From an uncultured Lachnospiraceae bacterium (GTDB taxonomy: Bacteria > Bacillota > Clostridia > Lachnospirales > Lachnospiraceae), in NCBI GenBank assembly GCA_902798585.1, contig CADBXF010000006.1, positions 54,659 through 118,658 on the forward strand: a stretch of DNA of 64,000 nt, in the 5' to 3' direction. Of the stretch, positions 49,268-59,329 are shown piece after piece (the stretch's first letter is position 1; each line of letters begins with the position of its first letter). The notes under the pieces were generated by a model. That model made no database searches. It was not told the DNA's origin and saw only the letters and a list, made by a program, of their open reading frames with translations. A program made the translations under genes and the position numbers.

Positions 49268-49714
49268 TTACTCCCCGGCTTCCTCTGTCTCCTGCTTTGC
49301 GCCCTCCGTCGGTCTGCCCGCCTGCGCGCCGTAGGCCGTGCTCGCCACCGTGACGCCCGCGACAAGCAGAAGGCCGCCGACAATCCAATAGGTCCGCATC
49401 AGATGGTTGGTCGTACCGTAAATCTCCACGACGCCGGTCGCAATCGAGCCGACCGTGAGCGCCGCGACTCCCGAGTAGTACCAGTTGATACCGAACCGCA
49501 CCGCGCCCTCGTACTTCACTCTCGCCGCGCTCAGACGCCCCGAGAGAACATAGGTCGGAATCGCGCCGAACAAAAGCGGAAACAAAAACGCCCAGATCAT
49601 CGCGCGGGAACGAATCCCGCGTCCGAAATATTCATAGACTGCAGAGAAGATTCCGACGAATACCGTCACGCCGGCGAAAATCTTCCAATGCAGCCGAAAC
49701 ACCTTATTGCACAT
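49268..49714 (-). CDS. Small four-helix membrane protein, function unknown
   Basis: 148 residues with about four membrane segments (about 10-28, 37-58, 76-97, 107-130) and a Gly/Glu-rich cytosolic tail. I do not recognise the family. The start overlaps the end of the phosphodiester glycosidase gene by 11 bp (49704-49714), so the two are translationally coupled and their products probably act together at the membrane. It ends ahead of the bidirectional terminator at 49175-49205. Confidence 0.65.
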   Translation of the reverse strand: MCNKVFRLHWKIFAGVTVFVGIFSAVYEYFGRGIRSRAMIWAFLFPLLFGAIPTYVLSGRLSAARVKYEGAVRFGINWYYSGVAALTVGSIATGVVEIYGTTNHLMRTYWIVGGLLLVAGVTVASTAYGAQAGRPTEGAKQETEEAGE

Positions 49715-50708
49715 AGAGAATGTCCGACACTCCTCTCTCGTATAAAGTACCTTCCGAAGTCGGGAAGTTCACATATTTTCCGCGGAATACGCAGGTCGAG
49801 GAGCCGCCGCCGTCCAGATTGAACGCCTTCGTGCAGCCCAGGCGGAGCATGATGTCGGCCACCTCGTAGAGCGACAGGCCGTGGCTCTCCTTCGTGCGCC
49901 CGTCCGCAACCACGATAAAATAGTGAAGCGGCTCGACCATGCCGATGGCCGTTCTCGGGTTGGTCACATAGCACAGGTCGACCTCGGTGTCTGTCTGAAT
50001 CACAATCTCGCTGTTGTCAATCAGAACGGGACCGAAGGTAAATGCCTGCCATGCGCCGATTCCCGCGAGCTCCTGCGCAGTCGCCTTGTTGGAATGGCTG
50101 AACACGAAATCACCGTCGGGCATGATGCACAGCACATCCATTCGCGCATTTTTCGTCTCCCGGTAAAGCACGCCGTTCCGGATGACATAACCGCCCTCGC
50201 GGGAGCCGTAATTGTCACCGTTAATCGCGAGAATCGCGTCCTTCGAAGCCGCCATGCGCGAGGTTTTCTCGTAGATGTTGCGCCCGTAGGTATCCTTCGC
50301 AAACGCCGTCAGAAGATAGCGCGCCGAGGACACGCGGATCTCCACGATGTGCACCTGCGTCCTGTGCTCGCGAATCTCCGAAATCTGAATATTGAGATGG
50401 TCGTTGGAATAGCTTGTGTCGGTCTCGACTACCTCGTCCGTAAAATATGACGGTGTCGGTGTTGCCGTCGGCTCCGGCGGAACCGTCGGCGTGGCCGTTG
50501 CATTCGGCGCCTGTGTCACAACCGGCGCAGCCGTCGGCGACGGCGTCGGTGTCGCAGTGGCAAATTTGTCAAAGACCGACAGATTCACCTCCGTGGCGTT
50601 CTCTTTCATCGGCCGTTTGATTACGAACACATCGAGCATGGCGTACACGGTGTATGCCGTAAGCAGCACACCGAACACCACCGCCCAGATCGGTCGTTGT
50701 CTCTTCAT
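49704..50708 (-). CDS. Anchored phosphodiester glycosidase-family protein (NAGPA/DUF2233)
   Basis: 334 residues. A membrane anchor (about 8-27) and a Pro/Thr-rich stalk (about 50-85) are followed by a NAGPA-type domain (about 105-334). The family motifs AINGDNYGSREGG and FNLDGGGSSTCVF are intact. The family contains the enzyme that uncovers mannose-6-phosphate in animals and many bacterial surface proteins linked to exopolysaccharide. The product is probably outside the cell, acting on a sugar-phosphate or cell-wall polymer. It has its own promoter (50765-50793), and its gene overlaps the small membrane protein gene that follows. Confidence 0.85.
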   Translation of the reverse strand: MKRQRPIWAVVFGVLLTAYTVYAMLDVFVIKRPMKENATEVNLSVFDKFATATPTPSPTAAPVVTQAPNATATPTVPPEPTATPTPSYFTDEVVETDTSYSNDHLNIQISEIREHRTQVHIVEIRVSSARYLLTAFAKDTYGRNIYEKTSRMAASKDAILAINGDNYGSREGGYVIRNGVLYRETKNARMDVLCIMPDGDFVFSHSNKATAQELAGIGAWQAFTFGPVLIDNSEIVIQTDTEVDLCYVTNPRTAIGMVEPLHYFIVVADGRTKESHGLSLYEVADIMLRLGCTKAFNLDGGGSSTCVFRGKYVNFPTSEGTLYERGVSDILYVQ

Positions 50709-50764
50709 ACATCCCCCTTGTATTCACGGGCGCGGCCGCGCCCGACTCATTCACTGCTCCTTTC

Positions 50765-50793
50765 ATTGTACCAAAATAAAAATACATTTACAA
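50765..50793 (-). promoter_or_regulatory. Promoter of the phosphodiester glycosidase gene
   Basis: -35 TTGTAA (50788-50793), 17-bp spacer, -10 TACAAT (50765-50770) on the minus strand. Confidence 0.65.
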
Positions 50794-50827
50794 TACCGAG
50801 ATTCCGCGCGGAAAATGTTCCCGAAGC

Positions 50828-53122
50828 TCAGCGAAGCAACCGGTTCGTATACTTGCAGAGCCGGTACTTCCGGGGCATCCGCTCGGCGAAAACAGCGACA
50901 AGCGCCGCGTTGCCCGCGGCCATCGCCGAAGCCGTCTCCCTGCTACTTCGCACCGCGGCATCGGCGCGCGTCGAAGCCGTCCCCGCATCGCCGCGGGATT
51001 TTGCGTCCGCCGCGGACGAGCCCGCGCGGGGCCCGTATAAATATGCTTCATAGGCCGCAATCCAGTCCGTTGCCTCCGGCGGAAGCTTCCCGCGAATCCG
51101 GCCGGCGTACTCCGCGAAAGTCTCGGCGTCCTCCATCGGCAGCCCGAGATACCGAAGCACGCGGAGATTCCTGCGAAGAAGAACCGGAATCCGCTCTGCA
51201 TCGGACATTCTGCGACAGCGAAGCGCGACAAAAAGCCGGTCGATTCCGAGCACCAGAGCCGCGAGCAGAGGGATTGCGAAGACGGCAAGCAGCGCCGCCG
51301 ACAGACGGTTCGCGCGGGACGCTGCGGAGCTCTTCGTCCCCGTCCCGTCCGAAGGGCGATTGACCGCCTTCGTCGGCACCGGAGTGACTTCCCGCGGCTG
51401 CACCGGAGCGGAATAGTTCTGCTCAAAGGTCAGCCAGTACTCGCTCGTCCCGTGTCCGGGCGTCACATCGAAAGGAATCCAGCCGACGCCCTCGAAGTAA
51501 ATCTCACACCAGGCGTGCGCCATGTCAGCGGTCACATCGACATTTTCGCGCGGCTTAAGCGGCACCGAGAAGCCCTCGACAAACCGGGCCGGCAGGCCCT
51601 CCGACCACGCGAAGAACACCATGGCCGTCGCAAAATGCGTGCAATACCCTCTCCGCTCCGAGAGGAAATACGAGAGGAACGACGCCTCGTCCCGAACCGA
51701 CTCCGGGAACATGCCCGGCGCAATTGTGTACGAAAATTCCGACAGCGTCTTTCCGATGGCAAGCATGCGCGCGAAAGGCTCCGTCTCCTCCCCTGCCGCC
51801 TCAGCGACAAACGCCGCTGCGTCCTCCGTGAGCGCAAACGGGCGGCAATAGCACTCCCGCATACGGTTCCGATATGCAGGCAGCCCGCCGTATGAAGCGC
51901 CGGCGTTTCCGCTGTTTCCGGCAATCCTCTCCCAATCCTCCGCCGTAATCTGCGGGCGTGACTTCATAAACTCCGCGAACACTTCATTTTGCGTGTTCAT
52001 ACGCAATCCGGACACGGAGTAAGAATCGTCGATTCCCTTCCGCTTCGCAAACATTAAGTTGCGGCCCGACGCCTCCGCACCGAGCTCCGAAAGGAGATTC
52101 CGGCGGACATTCAGCCGGTCGGGCGTGAACACGAAGCGCGACGAAAAATCATGAAAAGTAACCTGAACCTCAATCTCCGAAATGTAATCCGCCGCCCGCT
52201 CCGCAAGGGAAAATGCGCACCGCGTCTCAAGGGAATCGTACGCAAACTCCCCCGTGTCGCCGGAGACGGTCGCCTTCCAGGACATGTTTTCGAAAGTGTC
52301 GCAGTACTGCCCCGCCAGCCGGATTGTCTCGGCGTACCCGGAGACCGGGCGAACGCGCATCAGCACTCTCCCGTCGTCCGTGACTGTTCCGCCCCGCACA
52401 TCGGGCGCGTCAGCGAAGCCCGGGCGAAAACGCTCGAAATCATCCGCGCTGCCGCTGTTTCGCTGCGACCACGAGATGCCGAACTCCTGCAGCCGCTCCC
52501 AAAGGTTTCGCGCAAATTTCCAGTCGTACGGCTCGCTGCTTACGGGGAACAGCATTCCGATACACAGCCATACGACGACAAACGGCGCAACGAACGGAAG
52601 ATGCAGCACATGGTCCGTCTCACCGCTCTTCCTCCAGTGAACCTGCGTCGCATCCGCAAAGAGGAGCAGCAGCACCGTGAACAGCAGCATAACGCCGAAT
52701 TTCGAAGCCTCGCGCTCCGTCACCATCAAAAACACAAGACCGCCGATTACGACGGCGGCACACGTCGCACGGGCAATTCCCCAGGCGCGGCACGCCATCG
52801 CCGCAAGGAAGCACCCCGCCGCGGCAAGCGGCACAAGCCACAGCGGCCGCCGGCTTGAAAAATACCCGGGCGCACCGAAGAGAAGCCCGTGGAATACGGG
52901 CAGCAGCAAAACCGCGGCGATTGCGCCGACGGCGAGAAGGCGATCTCTTCCGCGGAGATGGCGGATGAGCGCATACGCCGCACAGGCGAGCGCCGCATAG
53001 ATTGCCGTGCCGAATTCCGCCTCAAACAGCCCGAAATACCGCGGAGCGAGAATCAGCAATGCGAGGCACAGCGGGTATGCGATTGTGACTTCATAGAGGT
53101 ATCTGCCGTATCGTTTCATCAC
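50828..53122 (-). CDS. Membrane transglutaminase-like protein (TgpA type, DUF4129)
   Basis: 764 residues. Several membrane helices fill the first ~200 residues and a large extracellular region follows. The transglutaminase-like core has the triad visible as RRGYCTHFATAMVFF (Cys), DMAHAWCEIYF (His) and WIPFDVTPG (Asp). A further helix (about 615-640) leads to a cytosolic DUF4129-like tail. The gene overlaps the DUF58 gene by 4 bp, and with the MoxR ATPase gene upstream forms the conserved MoxR-DUF58-transglutaminase trio. These proteins are thought to process or crosslink proteins at the membrane under MoxR chaperone control. The substrate is unknown. Confidence 0.88.
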   Translation of the reverse strand: MMKRYGRYLYEVTIAYPLCLALLILAPRYFGLFEAEFGTAIYAALACAAYALIRHLRGRDRLLAVGAIAAVLLLPVFHGLLFGAPGYFSSRRPLWLVPLAAAGCFLAAMACRAWGIARATCAAVVIGGLVFLMVTEREASKFGVMLLFTVLLLLFADATQVHWRKSGETDHVLHLPFVAPFVVVWLCIGMLFPVSSEPYDWKFARNLWERLQEFGISWSQRNSGSADDFERFRPGFADAPDVRGGTVTDDGRVLMRVRPVSGYAETIRLAGQYCDTFENMSWKATVSGDTGEFAYDSLETRCAFSLAERAADYISEIEVQVTFHDFSSRFVFTPDRLNVRRNLLSELGAEASGRNLMFAKRKGIDDSYSVSGLRMNTQNEVFAEFMKSRPQITAEDWERIAGNSGNAGASYGGLPAYRNRMRECYCRPFALTEDAAAFVAEAAGEETEPFARMLAIGKTLSEFSYTIAPGMFPESVRDEASFLSYFLSERRGYCTHFATAMVFFAWSEGLPARFVEGFSVPLKPRENVDVTADMAHAWCEIYFEGVGWIPFDVTPGHGTSEYWLTFEQNYSAPVQPREVTPVPTKAVNRPSDGTGTKSSAASRANRLSAALLAVFAIPLLAALVLGIDRLFVALRCRRMSDAERIPVLLRRNLRVLRYLGLPMEDAETFAEYAGRIRGKLPPEATDWIAAYEAYLYGPRAGSSAADAKSRGDAGTASTRADAAVRSSRETASAMAAGNAALVAVFAERMPRKYRLCKYTNRLLR

Positions 53123-54282
53123 AGCACCTCCGTTATCGCGGTCTCCGGGGAAACCGGGATGATTTCCGTGTGTACAAACGGCCGGGAATCCTCATCCGCA
53201 GAAGGATCTCCGCTCACGACGAACGCCACGACGGGAACGCCGCTCTCATTCAAAATACGGGCAAACCGCGCCGTCTCCGCGCTCCATTCGCCCAGCGTTA
53301 AAATCACGGCGTGCGACGAGCGAAGCGAGGTGCGCGGCAGAAGCTCCGCAAAGAGAAGGCGGTCCTCGTACACCGGAAGAAACGGCACCTCGGCGCAGGT
53401 CCGGTAGTAAGTCTCGAACGAGGCGTTGTCCGTAATCACCGACTCGCTCAACTCCTCGCAGCGGTGAAACGCGCGAACCGGAATCCCCTCCGCCGCAAAA
53501 TACCGCGACAGCGCGAGTGCAATCTCCAGGATGCGGTTTTCCGCGGGAAGATACTCCGTGGGCTTGTCGGAGGCGCGATGGGTGCCGACAACGACGGCGA
53601 CGCCCTCCTGCTCCTCGCCGGCAAACCGGCGGGTCATCCATTTTCCTTCCCTTGCAGATGCGGCGGCATGGATTCGGCGGCGGTCATCGCCCGCGATATA
53701 CTCGCGGACAATGGGGTCCGGAACGGTGTCGCCGAGCAGAGCCTCCCTCGACAGACTGCGCGTAAGGCGGACATCGCGAAGCTCCGAAACCGTCGCGACC
53801 TCGGGGTAAATCATGACCTCAAGCGGCTCGGGATTTTTGTAATGCATGCGGAACAGGCGCAGAAAATCCGTGATTTCCACATCGCGGATTCCGACATGGT
53901 AAGAGCCGCGGTACCGGCAGATGAGCGAGGTATCCTCCGAAATCCCCGAGCCCGGAAGGAGCTCATACTCCTCCCCGTCCGCGAGGTCGACCACCTTCGA
54001 AAAATCGGAATAAAAGAAGACGCGCACGCTTGCGAACGCGAAAAATGACTCATTTTGCAGAGTGAAGAAATACGGAATCGCCTGACGGCTCACGAAGGTC
54101 TTGCCCTCGAGCCTCTGGTAGATTGTGAACCGCATGCGGACACACACGAGATACAGCAGTCCGATCAGCGGAAGAAGTGTTGTCAGAATAAAGAAACCGT
54201 ACGAAACGGGACCTCCGTAGAAGGAGATCCCGACAAGCGATAAAATCCACAAAAGGCCTACCGCAATACGGTTTCGTCTCAT
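53119..54282 (-). CDS. DUF58-domain protein
   Basis: 387 residues. Two N-terminal membrane helices (about 7-45) are followed by a beta-rich stretch and the DUF58 domain, whose signature is visible in DPIVREYIAGDDRRRIHAAASAREGKW. A von Willebrand A-like fold follows. DUF58 proteins are standard partners of MoxR ATPases. It starts 9 bp after the MoxR gene ends and overlaps the transglutaminase-like gene by 4 bp, so the three are made together. The molecular role is not known beyond this context. Confidence 0.88.
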   Translation of the reverse strand: MRRNRIAVGLLWILSLVGISFYGGPVSYGFFILTTLLPLIGLLYLVCVRMRFTIYQRLEGKTFVSRQAIPYFFTLQNESFFAFASVRVFFYSDFSKVVDLADGEEYELLPGSGISEDTSLICRYRGSYHVGIRDVEITDFLRLFRMHYKNPEPLEVMIYPEVATVSELRDVRLTRSLSREALLGDTVPDPIVREYIAGDDRRRIHAAASAREGKWMTRRFAGEEQEGVAVVVGTHRASDKPTEYLPAENRILEIALALSRYFAAEGIPVRAFHRCEELSESVITDNASFETYYRTCAEVPFLPVYEDRLLFAELLPRTSLRSSHAVILTLGEWSAETARFARILNESGVPVVAFVVSGDPSADEDSRPFVHTEIIPVSPETAITEVL

Positions 54283-54291
54283 GGTCGTTAC

Positions 54292-55212
54292 CTACTCTTT
54301 CGGAATTCTGGCGGCGCGCACGACGGAAGCAAGAATTCCGTCGGAATTTTCCTTCGTGATGCGGGCTTCGGGCGAGAGAACCACCCGGTGATGAAGCGCC
54401 GGAATCGCGACCTCACGCACATCGTCGGGCTTCACAAAATCCCTGCCGGCGATGTAAGCGCACGCCCTCGCGGCGCACACGAGCGCAATCATTGCACGGG
54501 GACTTGCGCCGAGCGCAAGCTTCTTCTCCTTCCGTGTCAGATCGACAATCTCCCGGATATACGCGAGCACGCCGTCGCTCACAAACACGCCCGCGACATC
54601 GCGCTTCATCGCGCAGATATCGTCCGCGGAGCACACGGGCGTCACGGCGCGCAGATCGGTTCCGTTCAGGAAATTGCGCGCCATCACAAGCTCCTGCTCC
54701 GGCGCGGGGTACCCGATGGCAAGCCGCATCATAAAGCGGTCCAGCTGCGCCTCGGGAAGCGGGTAGGTGCCGGCGAACTCGATCGGGTTTTGCGTCGCGA
54801 TAACCAGGAAGGGCTCAGGCAGCGGATAGGTGACTCCGTCCACCGTAACCTGCCCTTCGGCCATGGCCTCAAGGAGGCTCGCCTGCGTCTTCGGCGAAGT
54901 GCGGTTAATCTCGTCCGCAAGCAAAATCTGATGCCGCACGGCGCCCTCGCGGTACTCAAACTCCGAAGTCTTCATGTTGAAAACCGAAGCGCCGGTCACA
55001 TCCGAGGGCAGCGTGTCCGGCGTAAACTGAATCCGGCCGAAGCTGCAGCCGACGGACTGCGCAAGCGTCCTCGCAAGCGTCGTCTTGCCCACGCCCGGAA
55101 CATCCTCAAGTAAAATGTGTCCGCCCGCGAGCAGGCAGATCAACACCTTGTCAACGACCTCCTCCTTGCCGACGAAATACCGGTTGATTTGTTCCCGTAA
55201 TTGATTAATCAT
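54292..55212 (-). CDS. MoxR-family AAA+ ATPase
   Basis: 306 residues. Walker A is in DVPGVGKTTLARTLAQSVG, Walker B is in LLADEINRTSPKTQASLLEAM, and sensor 1 is in VIATQNPIEFAGTYPLPEAQ. MoxR ATPases act as chaperones that assemble or activate partner complexes, and this one heads the MoxR-DUF58-transglutaminase operon. The start at 55212 (MINQLREQ) is chosen for the GGAGGGTGCC upstream; a longer frame to 55311 has no matching family sequence. Confidence 0.93.
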   Translation of the reverse strand: MINQLREQINRYFVGKEEVVDKVLICLLAGGHILLEDVPGVGKTTLARTLAQSVGCSFGRIQFTPDTLPSDVTGASVFNMKTSEFEYREGAVRHQILLADEINRTSPKTQASLLEAMAEGQVTVDGVTYPLPEPFLVIATQNPIEFAGTYPLPEAQLDRFMMRLAIGYPAPEQELVMARNFLNGTDLRAVTPVCSADDICAMKRDVAGVFVSDGVLAYIREIVDLTRKEKKLALGASPRAMIALVCAARACAYIAGRDFVKPDDVREVAIPALHHRVVLSPEARITKENSDGILASVVRAARIPKE

Positions 55213-55271
55213 GGCACCCTCCGAACCGCCTTTTTTGTTCTCTTCCGAGATGCACTGCACCGCTCTTCTGC

Positions 55272-56189
55272 CTACAACGCGAAAAATGCGCGCTGCGGCA
55301 GGCACAGACACGAATCATCAATCTCGCTCACATGCGCAAACCCGGTGCAGCTCATGACAAACCGAAGCTCATTTTGCACGCCGCCGAGAAAGGCCTTCAC
55401 ACCCTCCGTGCCGTCCTTCTCAAGCGAGGGAAGCATCGAGCGCCCGACCGCCGCCGCATCCGCACCGAGCGCAAGCGCCTTGTACACATCCGCGCCGCTG
55501 CCGATTCCGCAATCCACGATAATTCTGACATCGCGACCGCGAAGAGCCTCTTTGATCTCCGGCAGCACCATCATCGGCGGAACCGCATACGGAAGACGAC
55601 CGTGATGGTGGCTTACGATAATCGCGCTCACTCCGAGGTCCGCACATTTGACGGCGTCCTCGACGCTGAGCACACCCTTTACAAAGAACGGCAGCCTCGT
55701 CGACTCGACATATTTTCGAATCATCGCCGAAGTCTTCACCGCCATCTGCTCACCGATTACGACATCGAGCCCCTGCTCCCCGAAGATGTGGTCGATGTCC
55801 ATCCCGATGCCGAACGCGCCCGCCTCCTCTGCAAACTGCATCTGATCAACCACCTTGCCGTGGTCCGCGTAAGGCTTCACGATGCGAACCGTCTTCGCGC
55901 CGGTCGCAACGATGCGGGCAAACAAGTCATTTTCCATCATGCCGACAAAATTGAGAACTCCGAGCTGCGCCGCGGCCGCCGAATACTCCTCAAGGCCTGT
56001 CATCGCATGCCCCTCCCGCTTCGGAAGATGTGAAAAAGCAGGCGTCATCACGGGCATGGACCATGTCTCATCGAAAAGCGTGACCGAGGTATCCGCAACA
56101 ACCGAATCGATGAGGCGTTCGCGAAGCAAAATACTGTCCATATAGCGCGCAGTAATATAGTTTGCATCCGAAATTCTACGAGATTCCAT
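55272..56189 (-). CDS. FMN-dependent alpha-hydroxy-acid oxidoreductase
   Basis: 305 residues, TIM barrel of the FMN_dh (lactate/glycolate oxidase) family but about 50 residues shorter than the classical members. FMN-contacting pieces are visible in SMPVMTPAFSHLPKREGHA, ARIVATGAKTVRIVKPY, FVKGVLSVEDAVKCADLGV with VSHHHGR (active-site His), and the phosphate-binding IIVDCGIGSGADVYKALALGADAAAVGRS. The reaction is probably oxidation of a 2-hydroxyacid. The gene overlaps the TIM-barrel isomerase gene (56176-57000) by 14 bp, so the two form a coupled pair. The substrate is unknown. Confidence 0.85.
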   Translation of the reverse strand: MESRRISDANYITARYMDSILLRERLIDSVVADTSVTLFDETWSMPVMTPAFSHLPKREGHAMTGLEEYSAAAAQLGVLNFVGMMENDLFARIVATGAKTVRIVKPYADHGKVVDQMQFAEEAGAFGIGMDIDHIFGEQGLDVVIGEQMAVKTSAMIRKYVESTRLPFFVKGVLSVEDAVKCADLGVSAIIVSHHHGRLPYAVPPMMVLPEIKEALRGRDVRIIVDCGIGSGADVYKALALGADAAAVGRSMLPSLEKDGTEGVKAFLGGVQNELRFVMSCTGFAHVSEIDDSCLCLPQRAFFAL

Positions 56190-57000
56190 GGAGCTCCTCC
56201 TTCAGGTAATTCATGTATGTGATGTACTCTTCGTCCGTCTTCAGGTGCTCCAGAATCACGGGCATGTCGCGATCGATTTCGTTCATGCGCGAGACATAGT
56301 ACCGCAGCGGAAACTCACCCTTTCCCGGCGCGCATTCCTCCAGCTGAAAGGTATACTCCTCGCGGAGGTGCACATCCTTGATGTGACAGCTCCGGATGCG
56401 GTCTCCGAGCAGGGCAACGCAGCGGTCGACAAGCGCCTCCGGCTGAAAATACCGCTCCGCGGAATTGACCATGTTGATGACGTCCATGTGCACGGCGAAC
56501 CTGTCGCGATTCACCTCGTCAAGAAGCTTCGCGTAATCCTCCGGCCCGGTCGGCGCCATCCACGGCATCGGCTCCAGCGTAAAATATGTGCGCTTCACAT
56601 CCGCGCGGTCGATAATCTCGCGAACCATCTCCACAATCTCGAGGCGCGCCTCCTCCGTAAAGTTCTCGCGGTAAGGGCCGTCCCAGCGGGAGCCGAATGC
56701 GCCGGCGACATTGACCGCACAGCGCGCGCCGAGGTATTCCGCCAGCCGAAGCTGACCTACGCAGTAATCGCGGTTTCTCTTGCGCTCCGCAGAATCCGAA
56801 GCCATGGCGTTTCGCCAGATTCCGACCTCGGCGATTGTAAGTCCGAAGTCCGACGCCGCTTTCTTATAATCGTCAATCAAATCGCGCGGGTCGTTGCACG
56901 AAAGCGGAAAGACCACCGTGCCGCACCCGAGCGCCACTTGTTGTTTAGCCCATTCTACTGCTGTCGAATGGCGCAGCGGGGATGAAGTTCCGAGTCTCAT
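56176..57000 (-). CDS. Sugar-phosphate isomerase/epimerase-like TIM-barrel protein
   Basis: 274 residues of the AP endonuclease family 2 (xylose-isomerase-like) fold. Likely metal ligands lie in TFTLEPMPWM, AVHMDVINMVNS, SCHIKDVHLRE and VILEHL. The start at 57000 (MRLGTSSPL) is chosen because AGGAGGTGCGTAAA precedes it. It is translationally coupled to the FMN oxidoreductase gene, which suggests a two-step conversion of a hydroxy-sugar or hydroxy-acid, as inositol- or sugar-acid-degrading loci often show. The exact substrate cannot be read. Confidence 0.75.
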   Translation of the reverse strand: MRLGTSSPLRHSTAVEWAKQQVALGCGTVVFPLSCNDPRDLIDDYKKAASDFGLTIAEVGIWRNAMASDSAERKRNRDYCVGQLRLAEYLGARCAVNVAGAFGSRWDGPYRENFTEEARLEIVEMVREIIDRADVKRTYFTLEPMPWMAPTGPEDYAKLLDEVNRDRFAVHMDVINMVNSAERYFQPEALVDRCVALLGDRIRSCHIKDVHLREEYTFQLEECAPGKGEFPLRYYVSRMNEIDRDMPVILEHLKTDEEYITYMNYLKEELHGIS

Positions 57001-57073
57001 TTTACGCACCTCCTCCCTGTATTTTACCATGCGGATATGCAATGTACAATGGGATATTACAGCGTAGAAAAGC

Positions 57074-57104
57074 AAAGCCCGAGGCGACAACCGCCCCGGG
57101 CTTT
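57074..57104 (-). terminator. Terminator of the PPi-PFK gene
   Basis: Stem AAAGCCC-x-GGCG/CGCC-x-GGGCTTT (57074-57104) followed by GCTTTTCT on the minus strand. The sequence is similar in kind to the 19-bp hairpin at 7050-7092. Confidence 0.75.
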
Positions 57105-57130
57105 GAGAGAGTATCTTGTTTTACGGAGAA

Positions 57131-58789
57131 TCAGCCCTTCTCAAGAGCAAGAGTTCTCGTGGTGAGGTCGCAAACCTCAGCCGGTCCGTAGTACTGGATA
57201 GCGCCCGGATAGGTGAAGCAGGTGTTCACTGCCCACTCGTCGCGATGCTCGGCGAAGAAGGTGAACGGCTTGCCGTCAAGCTCAACAAGAGCCTTGCGGA
57301 TAACCGGCTTGTCCTCGCCGTTGCGGCGCTCGATGTTCATCATCTTCGTGATCGGCATACCGCCCGCATTCCACTCTTCAGCCGGCTTCGAAAGGTTCGA
57401 AACCTTCGAAAGGTAACCGGTGTAACCGTACTGGATGAGCATGAAGGCGTTGTAGCCGAGGGAGTAGCAGTAGTCAGCGTCGAAGTTCGACGGGAAAGCG
57501 CAGCGGCCTTCGTAGCCGAAGAAGTGATGCTGCTGACCGAATTTGCCATGGTAGGTGCCTGCAGCCTTGCGCTTAGCAAGCTCGTTCTTCACCATCTCGG
57601 AGAAGAGCTTCTCGGACTCGATGAGGGAAACCTGAACATTGCCGTGAGGATCTCTCTCGAGGAAGAGCTGCTGCTGGATGCCCTGCGGCAGAATGTCAAA
57701 TACCTTGAAGGACTCGGCGGTAAGGCCGGCCTTGATGAAAGCGTATTTCGCGTTCCAGTCGGGAAGCGCGTTGAACTCCTCCGTCTTGGAGCCGGCAAGG
57801 AGCTCGTTGATCTCCTTGATCAAAGCGGAAAATTCGGGAACGAACTCAACGATACCCTCGGGGATAATCGCAACGCCGAAGTTCTCGCCCTTGTTTCCGC
57901 GCTTCTCTACTGCATCTGCAATGTAGTTCGTAATCTGCGCGAGAGACATCTTCTTCGCCGCAACTTCCTCACCGATGAGGCAGATGTTGGGCTGCGTCTC
58001 AAGCGCGCACTCGAGAGCTACATGGGAAGCGGAACGGCCCATCACCTTGATGAAGTGCCAGTACTTCTTCGCAGAGTTCGCATCGCGCTCGATGTTACCG
58101 ATGAGCTCGCTGTAGGTCTTGGTCGCGGTATCGAAACCGAAGGAAGCCTCGATGTCCTCGTTCTTAAGGTCGCCGTCGATGGTCTTCGGGCAGCCGATAA
58201 CCTGAACGCCCGTGTTCTTCGCAGCCATGTACTCGGCGAGTACGGCAGCGTTGGTGTTGGAGTCGTCGCCGCCGATGATTACGATAGCGGTGAGGCCGTG
58301 TCTCTTGGCAACATCCTCAACGATGGCAAACTGGGATGTCGTCTCAAGCTTGGTTCTGCCGGAGCCGATGATATCGAAACCGCCGGTGTTGCGGTAAGCG
58401 TCAATAATCTCGTCGGTAAAGGTGATATAATCATCCTCCAAAAGACCGCTTGGGCCGCCCTTGAAGCCGAGAAGCACATTGCTCTTGTCGGTAGCCTTCA
58501 GCGCATCGTACAAACCGCAGACAACATTGTGTCCGCCGGGAGCCTGACCGCCGGAGAGGATAACGCCGACAACCTGCTTCTTCGCAGCGGAAGTGTTAGC
58601 GCCCTTTACGAAGGTGATTTCCTTCTTGCCGTAGGTGTTCGGGAAGAGGGCCTTAATCTTGTCCTGATCCGCAACACTCTGCGTAGCCTCGCCCTCCTTC
58701 ACGCAAATGTCCGCAATACCGTTGCGAAGCATTCCCGGAAGCTTGGGCTGATACTGATATCTTGCTTTTTGAAGAGGGGAAAGATTCAT
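57131..58789 (-). CDS. pfp: Pyrophosphate-dependent 6-phosphofructokinase (long type)
   Basis: 552 residues, the length of the plant/spirochete-type PPi-PFK. The active site shows [14 protein letters not shown] near the N-terminus, the PPi-specifying [15 protein letters not shown] (GGDD in place of the GGDG of ATP enzymes), and [14 protein letters not shown]. It phosphorylates fructose 6-phosphate with PPi reversibly, giving an ATP-sparing glycolysis. The start at 58789 (MNLSPLQ) is set by AAGGAGTATCAAT. It appears to be a single gene with its own terminator. Confidence 0.96.
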   Translation of the reverse strand: MNLSPLQKARYQYQPKLPGMLRNGIADICVKEGEATQSVADQDKIKALFPNTYGKKEITFVKGANTSAAKKQVVGVILSGGQAPGGHNVVCGLYDALKATDKSNVLLGFKGGPSGLLEDDYITFTDEIIDAYRNTGGFDIIGSGRTKLETTSQFAIVEDVAKRHGLTAIVIIGGDDSNTNAAVLAEYMAAKNTGVQVIGCPKTIDGDLKNEDIEASFGFDTATKTYSELIGNIERDANSAKKYWHFIKVMGRSASHVALECALETQPNICLIGEEVAAKKMSLAQITNYIADAVEKRGNKGENFGVAIIPEGIVEFVPEFSALIKEINELLAGSKTEEFNALPDWNAKYAFIKAGLTAESFKVFDILPQGIQQQLFLERDPHGNVQVSLIESEKLFSEMVKNELAKRKAAGTYHGKFGQQHHFFGYEGRCAFPSNFDADYCYSLGYNAFMLIQYGYTGYLSKVSNLSKPAEEWNAGGMPITKMMNIERRNGEDKPVIRKALVELDGKPFTFFAEHRDEWAVNTCFTYPGAIQYYGPAEVCDLTTRTLALEKG

Positions 58790-58898
58790 ATTGATACTCC
58801 TTTTCTGTCGTTGCTGCAGAGTCCGGCGCAGCGCACACGCGCATCCCGCCCGAACCCCATTTGATGTGTATTTTATACCATATGGCAGGAAAAGTAAA

Positions 58899-58924
58899 GA
58901 GCGCATTTTACGGAAAATGCGCTC
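58899..58924 (-). terminator. Hairpin downstream of the 58937 gene
   Basis: Eleven-bp perfect stem GAGCGCATTTT/AAAATGCGCTC (58899-58909, 58914-58924), 4-nt loop, and a modest T-run (TTTACTTTTCC) on the minus strand. Confidence 0.7.
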
Positions 58925-58936
58925 CTGCCTGTATCC

Positions 58937-59290
58937 CTATTTTCCCGGTGCCTGTGCCATCCCCGGCACAAACAACCGCTTCGCCGGATCCGCCGCCCGC
59001 GCGGCGATTGCCGCAGCCTCGTGCACATCGATGACCTCGCGCACGCCGAACCGGCCGCCGCGGGCCTCCATAATGCCCTTCACATAAACCTGCCCGATAT
59101 GCTCAACGCACGCATGGCACTCGTAGATATCGGCAAGCGACAGCGCCGGCGCGATGTCCGGCACATCGACCTCCCCGCGCACTGCGAGAAGCCATTCGTG
59201 CACAAGCCGCGCAGCGGTCTTGCGCATCGTCCCCGTGAGTGCTCTTGTCAAATCCCGCACCGGGTCTTCCGAAGACCATCCCGTTTCCAT
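58937..59290 (-). CDS. Small protein of unknown function
   Basis: 117 residues, mostly alpha-helical with no membrane segment or recognised motif. Ala/Val-rich helices include RALTGTMRKTAARLVHEWLL and VREVIDVHEAAAIAARAA. The cysteines in ECHACVEH could bind a metal. The start at 59290 is preferred to the upstream GTG because GAGGTGAACCGG lies directly ahead. It starts 40 bp after the alpha-galactosidase gene, so it is probably cotranscribed with it. I do not recognise it. Confidence 0.55.
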   Translation of the reverse strand: METGWSSEDPVRDLTRALTGTMRKTAARLVHEWLLAVRGEVDVPDIAPALSLADIYECHACVEHIGQVYVKGIMEARGGRFGVREVIDVHEAAAIAARAADPAKRLFVPGMAQAPGK

Positions 59291-59329
59291 CCGGTTCACC
59301 TCACAAATTCAGACAACGCTTCCGCAAAA